From Pascua guehoae (taxonomy: Eukaryota; Basidiomycota; Tremellomycetes; Trichosporonales; Trichosporonaceae): DNA of 64,000 nt. The stretch is from contig BCJX01000001.1 of NCBI GenBank assembly GCA_001600415.1, forward strand, positions 1,956,040-2,020,039. Direction: 5' to 3'. The translations under genes and the position numbers were made by a program. Under the pieces are notes generated by a model, which was given only the letters and a program-made list of their open reading frames with translations, had not been told where the DNA came from and ran no database searches. This document shows positions 11,283-22,500 of this stretch, in pieces. Numbering within the stretch: position 1 is the stretch's first letter; every line of letters begins with the position of its first letter.

Positions 11283-12530
11283 ATGTTTGAAGAAGACTTT
11301 GAGCGCTGCTTCATCTGCCAGGCGGCATGCAAGGGCCTGTACTGCTCGAGCGAGTGCCGGCAACAAGACAAGGGCTCGGCGTCGCCTGCGGTCAAGCCCA
11401 TGAACGGTGTGCGCCTCACGGCGCAGCTGCCCACGTCGCTCTCGCCGCTCGCACGCCCACACGCCATTGCGCCGTCGCCCGTCTTTGGCGCACGCCGACG
11501 TGGCAACTCGTCGTCGTCATCGTCGCTGTCCGAGTCGCCGATTCAGTCGCCCCAGACAAACCCCTCGGGCGCAGACTCGCCCCAAAAGGACGTGTTCAAC
11601 CTGCCGCCCCCAGCCTACCCCACCTTTCTCGGCTCGGTCCCGGTCAAGATTCCGTCGGCGTTTGCGTCGCGTGTGCCAAGTACCAACTACCACAATGGCT
11701 CGGTCACCCCCATCGGCTCGGCCTACCCCACTGGCGCCTCGGTCGACACGCTGCGCTTTGGACGCAAGTCGTCGGTGACCAACGCCGTCACGTCGCCTCT
11801 GGCGCTCCCCCGCTGCGGTTGCGGTCGCCCAATGGGCCACCGCGCACGCAGCCGCGACAAGACGGGCCACGCCGACGACGTTGCGTGCCTCTCGATTGGG
11901 CCCTCGCTCACAACCGCCGACGACCTCCAGACGCTCCGCATGGTCTCGGACCCCCTGTACCGCACGCCGCGCACGCCAAATATCGCCTGCCCGCCTCTTA
12001 TCGAGGAGCGGTCGATTACCCACGTTCTCGGCTCGAGCCTGCTCTCACGCTCGCGCTCCGACCCGATCCCACCGAGCCCTCGTGCCTCGCGCGCCGCCGC
12101 AAAGGGCCTCGGTATCCACCCCCGCCCCGCGCTCGACATTACCCTCGACGCCCCCGTCACCCTTCCCCCATCGCCCCTGCCCTCTGTCGCGCCCACGCGC
12201 GGCGGCCAGACGAGCCCCCGGACGCTCCCCCTCTCGGATGACCGCCGCGGCCGCTCGCGCGAGCGCTTCCGCCGCCCGGACATGACGCCCGAGCTGTCCA
12301 ACGCAAAGCTCCAGCACCACGAAGAGCGCGAGGTGGCACCGTGCCGAACGTCGCGTTCGCGCGGACGTGCGAGCCACTCGCGCGACCGTGACCGCTCGAC
12401 CACTCGCCGCGGACGCGGGGATGAGCGTGCCGAGCGCGGCCTCGCCCTCAACCTCGCCCCCGCCATGCGTCACGGCATGCCCCAGGGTGTCGAGCCAGAT
12501 CGTGGCCGCGCGACCCGCGTCTACGCATAG
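11283..12530 (+). CDS. Ecl1-family zinc-binding protein (long basidiomycete form)
   Basis: Single uninterrupted exon, 415 residues. The N-terminus holds the diagnostic cysteine cluster at about residues 8-24 (CFICQAACKGLYCSSEC), matching the CxxC...YCSxxC zinc site of the Ecl1/2/3 family. Members of that family in fission and budding yeast extend chronological lifespan and respond to zinc or amino-acid starvation. The rest is low complexity: Ser/Pro-rich segments (SSSSSSLSES), a second small Cys/His cluster (CGCGRPMGH near residue 180) and a C-terminal Arg/Ser-rich region with RGRS-like repeats. Ascomycete relatives are mostly far shorter, so most of this protein is extra disordered sequence. 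The start was chosen because the zinc motif begins eight residues after this ATG and the upstream part of the frame is leader-like. The family call is fairly firm; its role in this organism is inferred. Confidence 0.75.
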   Translation: MFEEDFERCFICQAACKGLYCSSECRQQDKGSASPAVKPMNGVRLTAQLPTSLSPLARPHAIAPSPVFGARRRGNSSSSSSLSESPIQSPQTNPSGADSPQKDVFNLPPPAYPTFLGSVPVKIPSAFASRVPSTNYHNGSVTPIGSAYPTGASVDTLRFGRKSSVTNAVTSPLALPRCGCGRPMGHRARSRDKTGHADDVACLSIGPSLTTADDLQTLRMVSDPLYRTPRTPNIACPPLIEERSITHVLGSSLLSRSRSDPIPPSPRASRAAAKGLGIHPRPALDITLDAPVTLPPSPLPSVAPTRGGQTSPRTLPLSDDRRGRSRERFRRPDMTPELSNAKLQHHEEREVAPCRTSRSRGRASHSRDRDRSTTRRGRGDERAERGLALNLAPAMRHGMPQGVEPDRGRATRVYA

Positions 12531-13037
12531 TGCAGGCCAAGAGGCCAAGAACCGCTCCCCCTTCACCATTCATTGTGTTCGAAAATCCGATCCGATCATC
12601 CGCACCAAAACAACAAAACACACGTTGCCGGCCGGCGCTAGCCCCGCGCTAGCCACCAGCGCCAGCCAGCCTGCAGCCTACCAGCCATTTCCTCGTCACG
12701 CCGTCGCATACAATCTTGTCCTAGAACGTCTCAAAATCTGTGCACTTGGGCCGACATTGTCGACATTGTCGAGGTCACATGTCCCCGTGTGCATGCGCCG
12801 CCAAAGCCGCGGTCCGCTTCAACTGCAGCCGCCACGCTTCGAGCCGCGCCACCAAAACGTCGCTCTGTGGCAAGCGATTCGCAAATCGCCAGCATCGATG
12901 GCGCCATCAAACGCCTAGACGCCCAGAGCCCCCATTGTAGACCACCACCCACACCTATCACTCCCATGCCCGCCACCAGCTAGTCTGCGTGGCTGGCCCC
13001 CAAAATACATCATCATGTCGTTAGCATTGCATGCATG

Positions 13038-13119
13038 CAGCCTTGCATAGTCAAGTACAGAGGGCAGTCTTGCGTAGTCAAGTTCACTACCCGGGTGCAG
13101 CAGCCTTGCATAGTCAAGT
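13038..13119. repeat. Three copies of a 19-bp CAGCCTTGCATAGTCAAGT unit
   Basis: Copies at 13038-13056 and 13101-13119 are identical. The middle copy at 13065-13083 differs at two positions. They are separated by 8 and 17 bases. Confidence 0.9.
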
Positions 13120-13544
13120 CCCTACCAGAGTGCAGCCGAGTCTGCCGGTCCAGCTAGCTCGCAGGGTGGTTACTAACGCTGGGGTACGGAGCCAAAGCCA
13201 AGCTGAAGCCGAAGCAAGCTGAAGCCGAAGCCCGTAGCCAGCTAGCACTTTGCCACTGACCCCACCCCTCACCACAGCCTACACCACCTACACCAGCCTG
13301 CACCACGGCGTACACCACAGCCTACACCACCTACACCTCGTGCACCACAGCGTACACCAGCCTACACCTCCTGCAGCACAGCCCACCAGCCTCCAGCCGC
13401 CCACACCGCAACGCACAGCCCACACTCGGCTTGACGCACTCACGCACATCAAGGTTAGATAGAGCACAGCAATCAATCTGCCTATACTCGAGGTACCCGC
13501 CTCGGACCGGCCGGCCGACAAACCTTGACACACATCACATGACA

Positions 13545-13584
13545 CCCCCCCCCCCCCCCCCCCCACCCCCCCCCCCCCCCCCCC
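13545..13584. repeat. Poly-C tract C20-A-C19
   Basis: A homopolymer of cytosine interrupted by one A. Its exact length is unreliable in sequencing. It is the longest of six C/G tracts of 14 bases or more, or nearly so, in this window. Confidence 0.85.
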
Positions 13585-15450
13585 GTGTCGGACGTTTCGC
13601 ACTCCCCCGCACCCCTTACACCCCGCACCCCTGCCAAAGGTACGCTCCCTCCCCCGCAAATAAACCTTCGGCCCCCGGCTGCAGAGTCTGCGACGTATGC
13701 GACTCGCGGTGCGACGTACACCCCAGTGATCCCAGGATCCCATGATTGACTGCACGAGCAACTGCAGTCCCAGTACGTACGCCAGCGGATTTCATCACCT
13801 TTCGTAGCTGCGTTGGGGCAGATCCGCGCACGGACCCGACCCGGCCCACTTCTGGGGCACGCACAGACACAGACTCAGACAGACTCAGACAGACTCACCG
13901 GAAACGCGGCGGAATGAATCGAAATACTGTGCTGTAGGGGGGATAATGAAAAATCATCCTGGGGCGCACGGGCCGCGCGCGCGAGGTGACACTCGGGTCT
14001 GATCTCCGAGTCGGCGGTCCCGCGGCCCTCGGGCCTCATGTCGGCGCGGTCGCCGCGCGCCGCGCCGCTGGGGGCCGGTCGGGGGTTATCGCCGCGTCCG
14101 GGCCGCTGGTCTCGCCGCCTCGCCGCCGGTCCGCCGGTCCGCCGGTCCAGCCCTGGCGTTGGGTGGGCGAGACGGCCTGCGTACTGTGCCCCCAGGAATA
14201 GTCGCGGGCAACAGCGTCGGGCCAACAATACCCCGAGCAATGCAAGCCATGCAGCACCCCAGCCCCAATCCCAGGACAGCACCGAGCAGCAGTGTGTATC
14301 TCGTACGCTGGGTTGCGCCGGTGGGCTCGGCCTCGGTGGGCTCGGGGGCTGGGTCTCGAGCTCGGCCGACGGCGCCCTCATACCCGACTCATACCCGACC
14401 CCTTCCCTTATCGCTCCTCGACCCGCAGGCGCGGCGCCATCGTCCCGCGCCGCTTGGCTTGGCTTGGGGTGCCCCCCCCCCCGCCCCCCCCTCAACTGCC
14501 TGGCATGGCCGCGAGGGGGAGGGGGCCCGCAGATGGATTTCGCGATTCGGTCTCTGGTCTCTGGTCTCCGTGGTCGTGGTCGTGGGCGTAACTGTGCAGA
14601 GGGCGGGGGGCGCCGCTCGCGGCAGAGTACAGTCGAGTCTCGAGTCTCGACCCCCCGACTCTCGACCCCCGACCCTCGACCCTCGAGTCTCGCGCAAGCC
14701 GAGCGCACATGGGCTGGTGCATGCAGAGGTGCAGAGGTGCAGACAGGCGATCAGAAGTGGTGCAACTGCGAGCTGATGGTGACTGTGCAGGGCAAACTTG
14801 GACGCATTCGGGCGTGCCTCGCTCCACTTGCCGACTCCACACGGTCCACTGATGACATGTACTGGTGCTGGGGTGTTTGGGCGTCGCGTCTTTGTCCTGC
14901 ACGTCTCGTCTCGCCCGTCATTGACTCGCCCGTCTTGGTCTCGCCCGTCTTTGTCTCGTCCGTCTCGTCCTCGCCCGCCTCTGTCTCGTCCTCGCCCGCC
15001 TCTGTCACTGTCGCCTGCCACTCGTACGCATATGCAACACAGCATACAATGGACAAAGTACGCGGCGTCGCACGTCGCCTTGCAGTGGGCGTGGCGGGTA
15101 TACTGCGGCAGCGAGAATCGCGGCGGGCCATGCAGATACCAAGAAGGTACCAAGATAAGCCCAAGACAATGTCGGAATTTGCCTGCTTTGCCCAGCTTGT
15201 GTACCCCGGGATACGGGACGGATTCCAGTCGTGCTCGTGTGCGCTCCGCTGTCCTCGGGCGACTCAGGCAGTCGGCAATCTAGTTTTGTACAGTCGGTTT
15301 TGCGGTGGTGCGCCCCGCAGCATGCCCACCGTCCACAGTAATCGAAAATCCATGGCCAAGAACGGTTGAATGTGGCACTGGGCTCTGGAGTGCGCCACGC
15401 GCTTACTGATTATCCCGGACTGGTTGACCCGTTCCAGTGGGGTCTGCTGC

Positions 15451-18050
15451 GGTAATCTAGAGTCGAGCCGGTGTGGAGAGAGGACACGACTCTGGTTGCG
15501 CTCCGAGTCTGGCGGTCCCCAACAGTTCATACTTCGCCGGTGTGGAGAGACTACAGGACACGACTCGAGTTGCGCTCCGAGCTTCGGTCCCCAACAGTTC
15601 TTGATCTATCCCGCCGCTGTCGACGGACGGTATGCGTTGTCAGAGCCTCCCGGATCGGGACAGTCCATGTCCAACGTCGTGCAATACGCTTGGTGGGCAA
15701 TGTGCTCTGTCCACGGTGCAGAGGAGGGGTCAGTTGGCACGATGCTGTATCGCGCGGGCGCGTTTGCCCGAATGCCCATACAGGACTCGCAAGTAGGGCT
15801 AGTGTATTGCGTCGAGGCGCGCGACCGGGGCCGTCCGTCTTGTTTTTTGGCCAGTGCTCGCTGTGCTGTTCGACGGTATCTCGTCAGCACAACGGTATCG
15901 TTCATCAACAGTATCGCTCATCGTAGAATCGTGGCGCCACGTCTAGCGTCGATCGTGCACACCGTCTCGTCTTGCCTGCTGCACATTCGGTCCGCTCAAG
16001 CGCCAAGGTCTGCGCGGTAATCTAATCTAGAATGCGGGCGGCAAAACGAAACCGTTCAGAGATACCACTGCAAACTCGGATCTCCGCTGCTGTTCCCGCG
16101 GTTGGTCTGTCGCCGCCTCGATGATAGTTGATCCGTTCAACGTGCTAGCGGTAATCTAAACACACAGTACCGGTACAGCCGACGTGTACACCATGCCACT
16201 GACACGCCGACTTGTCAGCTCTGCACCATTCTTACAGCTCTTGCATGCCCGACTCGATGGGCAGGCGGCTGGCCCGTCCCACGCGTAGCGAGATCTGCTC
16301 TGGAGCGGTAATCTAGACTCGTTCCCGCCGACGTGTCCAGAGACTGCAGCACTGCAATTGCACTCTGCGGTTGGGTTGTGGTTCGTGCACTGGATCTATC
16401 CCGGGCTCTGTCGGTTGACCCGTTCAAGTGCACGGTCTAGCGGGAATCTAGAAGCACGGCCGGCGTTTAAACCGTTCAGAGACACTGCACGTCCGAGGGA
16501 GCCTCGCTGCTGTTCCTGCACTTGTTCTATCGCCGACCCGATGGACAGATACAGTCGTTGATCCAAAGTGGTCTGGCCTGCTACAGGAGCGGCCATCTAA
16601 AACAATGTACCGGTACAGCGACCCACAATGAAGCTGGCACTCCGACTTGGCGGTTGGGCACCGTTTCCTACAGTTTTTCTATCCCGACTCGTGGTTGACT
16701 CGTTGCATGCGGACAATGGGCTAGCGGTAATGCAGAACAATGTCGAGCCGGCGTAGACCTTCAGAGACGAGCTCGAGCTGGGTGCTGCTGTGCTTGTCGT
16801 TCTATCGCCGACTAGGACGGCCTGGCTGACCCCTTGCTCGGGTATCGGTAATCTAGAACATGAACTTGACAGTGCCATTGGCGGCTCGAGCCCGCTCGTT
16901 CCTACACTTCTTCTCCCGACTCGATGGGCAGGTGCACAAAGATCTACTCGCGGTAATCTAGAACAAGTACAGCCAGCGTGTAAACCTTGGGAGTACCGCG
17001 CAGGGAGGTGGGCAACTTGGATCTCGCCCTGCATTCCATCGCCGACTCGATGGGCAGATGACCGCTCCATGTCCCATGCGCCGCAGTCTACGCTGCAGCG
17101 GCAATCTAAAATCCAGCCGGCGTGCAAACCTTTGCACCCCTCGAAACTCGGCTGTTGACAACTTGGAGCTCGCCCGTTCATTCTATCCCGACTCGATGGG
17201 GATGGTTGATCCATCCCAAGACCTAGTACTGGGGGCAGTCGACACAGCCAACACGTAAACCTCCAGAGTGCCACGAAATCCGGAGCTCAGCTCAGAGCTC
17301 GGAGCGGAGCTGCTGTTCCGACAGTTGTTCTCCCGACCCGACGCAGGTGACTGACCCCCAGGCGTAGCAGCAAAGTCTACTCGTCGTATCGGTAATGTAG
17401 AAGGTACAGCCGACGTGTAAACCAGAGCACCACTCGCAGCTCGCAACTCGCAACTCGCAGCTCGGTCGTTCCCACCGTACAGTCTACCGCCGACTGTTGG
17501 TGCTGTAGCTCACTAGCTCACTTGCTCCATTCTACGCCTGCACCCCACGTCTCATCCGCGGCGGTAACCTTGAACAAGGACAGCCGACGTGTAAACCCCA
17601 GAGCCACTCGCAAGTCGGAGCTCAAAACTCGGCCGGCCGTTCATACTGTACATATCTATGCTTTTGGTACTGTAGCTCGCTTCCATTCTACGCCTGCACC
17701 CAGCGGTAATCGAACAAGTACCGACGTGAACCTTGACAGCCCCCGGACCTGAACTGCCGCCCCCCGGTCCTGCAGTTCTTCTATCCCCGTGCCCGGTTGA
17801 CCCGTCTGCGTCCACCGTCTCATCGCTATCGGAAATCCATACTCGGTCAGGCCTCCAGAGCCACTTGGCATGCACACTCCGCCCATCCTATCCCCGACTG
17901 GCGCGCACGTCTTACCCGTCTTACCCGCCTGACCCGTTCCCGCTCTATCAAGGTCTCCTAGCGGCAATCTAGACAAGAATGACTGTACAGCCGACGTGTA
18001 AACCTTGACTCCTGACCGAGTGCTCGGAGCAGAGCTCGGCGGTACCCACA
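15451..18050. repeat. Decayed tandem array, about 16 units of roughly 105-175 bp
   Basis: Three landmarks recur in the same order. First comes GCGGTAATCTAGAACA followed within a few bases by ACAGCCGACGTGTAAACC. In the middle is a CGGAGCTCGGC-like segment. Last is TTCTATCCCGACTCGATGGG followed by GTTGACCCGTTC. Copies of the first landmark lie near 15451, 16016, 16149, 16306, 16439, 16591, 16723, 16847, 16951, 17098, 17232, 17388, 17562, 17703, 17830 and 17960, so spacing is mostly 125-157 bp (extremes about 104 and 174); between 15451 and 16016 the landmarks are poorly preserved. Two ~70-bp direct copies (GGTGTGGAGAG...CCCCAACAGTTC) lie at about 15469-15524 and 15540-15600. Units are far too diverged to be recent. 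No continuous ORF spans the array, and unit lengths are not multiples of three. It is either an old satellite or a decayed repetitive element. Confidence 0.75.
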
Positions 18051-19570
18051 TCCCATCGCGGGGTGGAAACAGCGTCAGCGTCAGTGTCAGCGTCAGTGTC
18101 AGCGTCAGTGTCAGCGTCAGTGTCAGCGTCAGTGTCCCAGCCTAGTAAGTGGCAGCGTCTCGGTGGGTAGGAACAGCTTTATCCAAGCCGCGCCCAGGCC
18201 ACGTCCCGCGCGTCCTAGTCGAGCACCGTCTCGGGGGCGGAGCAGCTCGTCCAAGCCGCGCCCAGGCCAGGTCCCGCCCTGGTCGCGTCCTGGTCGCGTC
18301 CTGGTCGCGTCCTGATCGTGTCTATACCTCAGCATGCTCATGGTCTCGTGATTAGTATCCATCACCGCTCGTGATCCCCAATCCGTCCACCCCTCCCCCC
18401 GACACGCCGACACGCCGACGCTCCGACACGTCAGACCCTCATCGGGCCTTGGCACGCAGTATCAGAGTACAGTATCCGAATGATCACATCGAAGACGTCG
18501 ACAGTGGCCCCCGTTCCTTTGATTTCTCCACCCACCCTACACTACAGTCCATTACGCTGCGCTGCGTACTCCCAGATAAACTCTGCCGCTGACTGGCACA
18601 CGTTTCACGCACTTGCGACGAGGTGTGCCTCGTCATCTAGCGTCATTTTTGTTTGTTCGGGCGCGGGTCTGTCCGGCGCGTTGGTCGGCCGGCGTCGTTT
18701 GGTCGTCTTGGTCGTCTCGGTCGTTTGGTCGTCCCGGTCGTTGTCCCGGTCGTCGTCTTGGCCCGCGTTCTGGATTGTGCGTCGTGCATGGCGTCGTCGT
18801 TGGTGTCCTTACCCGTGCCAGTGTCAGCGTCATTATCGCGCGTCGCACGTGGTTGCGTTATGCGTGTCCGTGCGACTCGTACAGACGCGCGGCACGGTGC
18901 GCAGCGTGTAGCACGTCATGGGATGTGCTTGTGCTTGCGCTTGGTGTGCTTGGCTGCAGTCAGTTACGGTCCAGAGTACGGTACTGTGCCTCTGCGTCAG
19001 TCGTTGCCCGGCGTCAGTCTCGTGTCGGCGTCAGTCTCGTGTCGGCGTCAACCTCTGCCTCGACTTCTGCCTCAACCACAGGCTGCCACGTACACTCGCT
19101 CGGCGTCATTGCACGTCATTGCCCGGACAAGTGGGCACCTGTTCCTCGCATGTCCGACAAGGCCGAGTCCTGTCCATCGGTCGCCGCCAGCCGATGACCC
19201 CAGTCCCCAGCCGCAGTCGCCGACAGCGACCAGGTCCGCCAGTCAGAAACCGCCCCGGGCTCCCCGCGGTAGTTCCGCGGGGTGATACTTGTATCGTTCC
19301 TGCCGGCCAGACAACGTGCTCATCGCAAAACAAAATTACTACGGCCTTCTAAAAACATCATTCCGCACCGGGTGCCTCGTGCCTTTCGGTCCGTTGTGCC
19401 CTCTTTGAGCATCTACCGCCGCTCTCGGGCCGCACGAACAAGCACGAGCGCGTAGTCACACACGTGTCAGTGGGCCCGATTCGCATACGGTCACATGCCC
19501 ATGCACCAGGTACAGGCACGAGACCGCTGCCCACAGGCACACCACCACGCCCACAGGCACACGTTCCGCC
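18051..19570. other. Intergenic interval with minisatellites between the array and SNX4
   Basis: No supportable gene. It holds the 12-bp array at 18070-18135, GGTCGCGTCCT-type repeats near 18285-18320, GGTCGTCTTGGTCGT-type repeats (18690-18765) and duplicated GTCTCGTGTCGGCGTCA segments (19017-19050). The last part (from about 19100) probably contains the 3'UTR and terminator of the minus-strand SNX4 gene, whose stop codon is at 19571. Confidence 0.5.
18070..18135. repeat. 12-bp minisatellite (CAGCGTCAGTGT)5
   Basis: A half unit CAGCGT followed by five exact CAGCGTCAGTGT copies, starting about 20 bp beyond the end of the decayed array. Confidence 0.9.
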
Positions 19571-22500
19571 CTAGACGTCGACGCGGATGCGCTGCAAGAC
19601 GGGGATAATCTGGTGGTTAGCCACTCGCAAGGTTCTAGCTTGGTTTCGAGATTGGACAGAATCATGTCCGAAAATCAACAACAACAAAAAAGCACCCGAG
19701 ATAGCGTGGGCATCGCAGGCACGTTTCGGCTTGTTCGTCCCGCGTGCCTGCGCCATGTTGTTGTTCCAGAACTCTGGAAAGTACGTGCGAGGCATACTCT
19801 TGTTGCCCACTTTTGCCACAAAACGCCCCGCAAACCTTGGGCGGCGCCGGAGTAACCAAGCCGCACAGAGCCATCGGGGCACGGACCAACCGGGAGCGAT
19901 CATTCGGACTCGGCGAGACGGCGCCTCCGACGAGTCCGAGTCGTCGCTCCGACCCCGCACTCCCGCACCGCCAATCCGACATGATCCACATGATCCACAT
20001 GATTCACATGATCCTCCCCATGACACCCATGACCCCCCAGACTCACCCTGTCCCAGTCGTCCATGGCGCGCTGGAGCATCTCGACTTGCCCATCGGCATA
20101 CCGTCCGAGCATCTCCTTCATCTCCTGCTGCCTCGTGAGCTCAAAGACGGCGTGCTCCTTCAGGACCTCGTCGGAAAACGCGTTCGACGTCTCGTGTGCC
20201 GACGTGACCGCGTCTTGGAGCTAAAGATTGTCAGTTTTGTGCCGGGTAAACCAATGCAAGCCTCGCGATAAGGTTTATCGACCGAGAACATGGCCGAAGG
20301 AATGGGGGGCACCAGATAGCTGAATATAGCCGAGTGGGCAGACAAGTGGACGCGCAGGTGGAGGAGGCGTCATGTGCACTTCCGCCGACGCGAGCGTAAA
20401 CTTTTGTACCCAAAGTGCCATCTGCGCCGTTCAAACACCATCGGCAATGGCCACACGTCGTGCGACGAGCGCTATGACGGTTGGTCCGTTCAAGCGCGCC
20501 GAATGAGAAACGCCGTCGTGGCTGCCCCGCTCAAACTCCTGCCCATAGTAACCCAGGAGTCAGGCCCAAGAGAACGCCATGTCCGTTTCCGACGGCGCCG
20601 AAAGCAGTCATGACCCCGTTCAAAGAAACACCGTCATGGCTGCCCCGTTCAAACGCCTTGCCTCTGGTTTACCCCAGGTGGGGGTCCAATTACACGGCGT
20701 GTCCGTTGGGCCAAGAGACATGTGGCATTCTCAAGGAGCGGTCGTTCCAACACCAGATGACAGTCTCAGAAACACGCCGTCATTGCGCCGATCAAACACT
20801 TTGCCTCGGGATAACTCCAGCCCCGGTTCGGTAAAAGGGGTGTGTCCGCCGACCGACGAGGCCGGTAGGCATGTGACACTCTCAAAGAGTTATTGCCGCT
20901 CCGTTCAAATACCACGTCGCAATATCAGAAACGCCGTCATGACTTTCCCGATCAAACACCTGCGTCGGGAGTCCTCAACCCGGGCGGTAGTCAGACGGGA
21001 GAGAACATGGCTTCTCCGAGGCCGAATGGCACTTCTCAAAGACTCCACTGCCCCGTTCAAACACCACGCCCCAGATCCACAAAGGTCGGGGTGACCCCGA
21101 TCAGACGCCTTCGGGGTAACCACACCATCCCGGAAGGTGGTGCGAGAGATAACTCGGCGTGTCCAAGACCGAATGTCAAAGGCCCGTCAGGACCCCGCTC
21201 AAACACCACGCCGCAGTCAGAGAAACGCCGCCGCAACTCCCTCGATCCTGCTTCGGGGGAACCTTATGCCCTATTGGGTAAAGGAGTAAGAGAGTGGGCG
21301 TGCCCGCTGGCCGAGGCCGACGGAGTCTTGGAGAAACTCGTCACAACTTTCGGTGCAGCCGACAGTGGTGAAGTGACTCCGCTGACCAAGCAACGGCCAA
21401 ACCATTGTAGTCGGGACAATGTCCCAGAGGTGCAAATGTGGTGCAATCTGCTGTCTTGCTCCACTCTCGCGCGACGACTCGCACAGCCGACTCTCGCGGA
21501 GGTGACAACAATGACCGAGCAACGAACCATTGCGCCTTCGCCTACCCATGGCAGATACCAGGCGTGGGATAGTCTGGAGTCTCGTGCAGTCTCGTGCAGG
21601 CGACACGAGGCAGACGACACCAATGACAGACCCCAGTCGTACCCACAGGGCTGATGCCAAGTGTGACAGGTGCTAGCAGGGCTCCCATGTCGGGCACGCC
21701 TGCCACAGAGCAGAACCCACAGAAACGGAAACACTGTTCGATTCTCAAAGGCCGACACTTTCACCACTTCTGCCCCACAAACATGCCATGCAACCCCACA
21801 CAACACTTCTTGCCAGCTCAAGCTCACCTCTTTGATCCTGCCATCCAACTTGCGGATCCTCTCACGGCGGGTGTGAATGTCGTCAGTACCACGGAGCTTG
21901 TCAACCTGGTCGCGAAGGTATGTCCCGATACCGACTGGTGGGCCGACATGCCCAGTGCTTAACGCCGCCAGGCGGTCACGCTCGCCGACAACTGCAGAGA
22001 GATACGCAGACAGCTCTTCAAAGTCGAGCTGCTTCTGATCGCGCAGCTTGATGGTCTGTCGGTGTGCGTTCGAGTAGGCTAAGAGCGAGTGGGTCTGGAG
22101 GAGGAACGGCTCGACAGCCGCCTGGTTCTGGCGGGTAAGCTTCATCTCAACTGGATCGTACCCACCTGGTGCTTCAGGAGAGTCGAAAAGTCGAGCATCT
22201 TCTCTGCAAACCGGTTCAGCTGCTCGGTGATGCCCGATTCGAGATACCCGAGGCCCTGGTATGCTGCTGCCATGTCCTCATAGTCGCTGGCAAGGTCTGG
22301 GCGTTAGTTTCAATCGCACTGGGGAACCAGCATTTGACAGCGGTCCCCGGTATACCCCGACACTCCAGCTCACCATCTGTGCGGTTCTTGTTCCTCGAGA
22401 CCAGCCGCTCAATCTGCCCCAGTCCCTCTTCGTAGCGCTCGAGCCCGTCCGCCATCTCGACAAAGCGGGCATCAGGCTTGCGCACGCGTGTAAACACATT

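Larger units (their letters stand above)
12531..15450. other. Gene-free interval with short repeats and a C-tract
   Basis: No gene is supportable. Contents: three copies of a 19-bp unit starting CAGCCTTGCATAG (13038, 13065, 13101); CACCACAGCCTACA-type degenerate repeats (13270-13400); a 40-bp poly-C tract interrupted once by A (13545-13584); a GACTCAGACA triplet (13870-13897); a C-rich run at 14472-14491; and a degenerate TCTCGCCCGTC tandem tract (14905-15010). Large open frames on both strands around 14038-15369 overlap each other and carry no recognisable domain. Confidence 0.5.

Noticed and set aside
14038..15369. 443-codon plus-strand frame and an overlapping 254-codon minus-strand frame
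   Set aside because: Biased low-complexity translation with repeats of TCTCGCCCGTC type, no recognisable motif, and overlap with several equally long frames.
16597..17274. 225-codon minus-strand frame inside the decayed array
   Set aside because: It shows Cys-rich semi-repeats only because the DNA repeats. Unit lengths are not multiples of three, so the peptide repeat changes frame.
15451..18050. CRISPR array
   Set aside because: Repeats are diverged along their whole length and there are no uniform unique spacers. The genome is eukaryotic and no cas gene is present.
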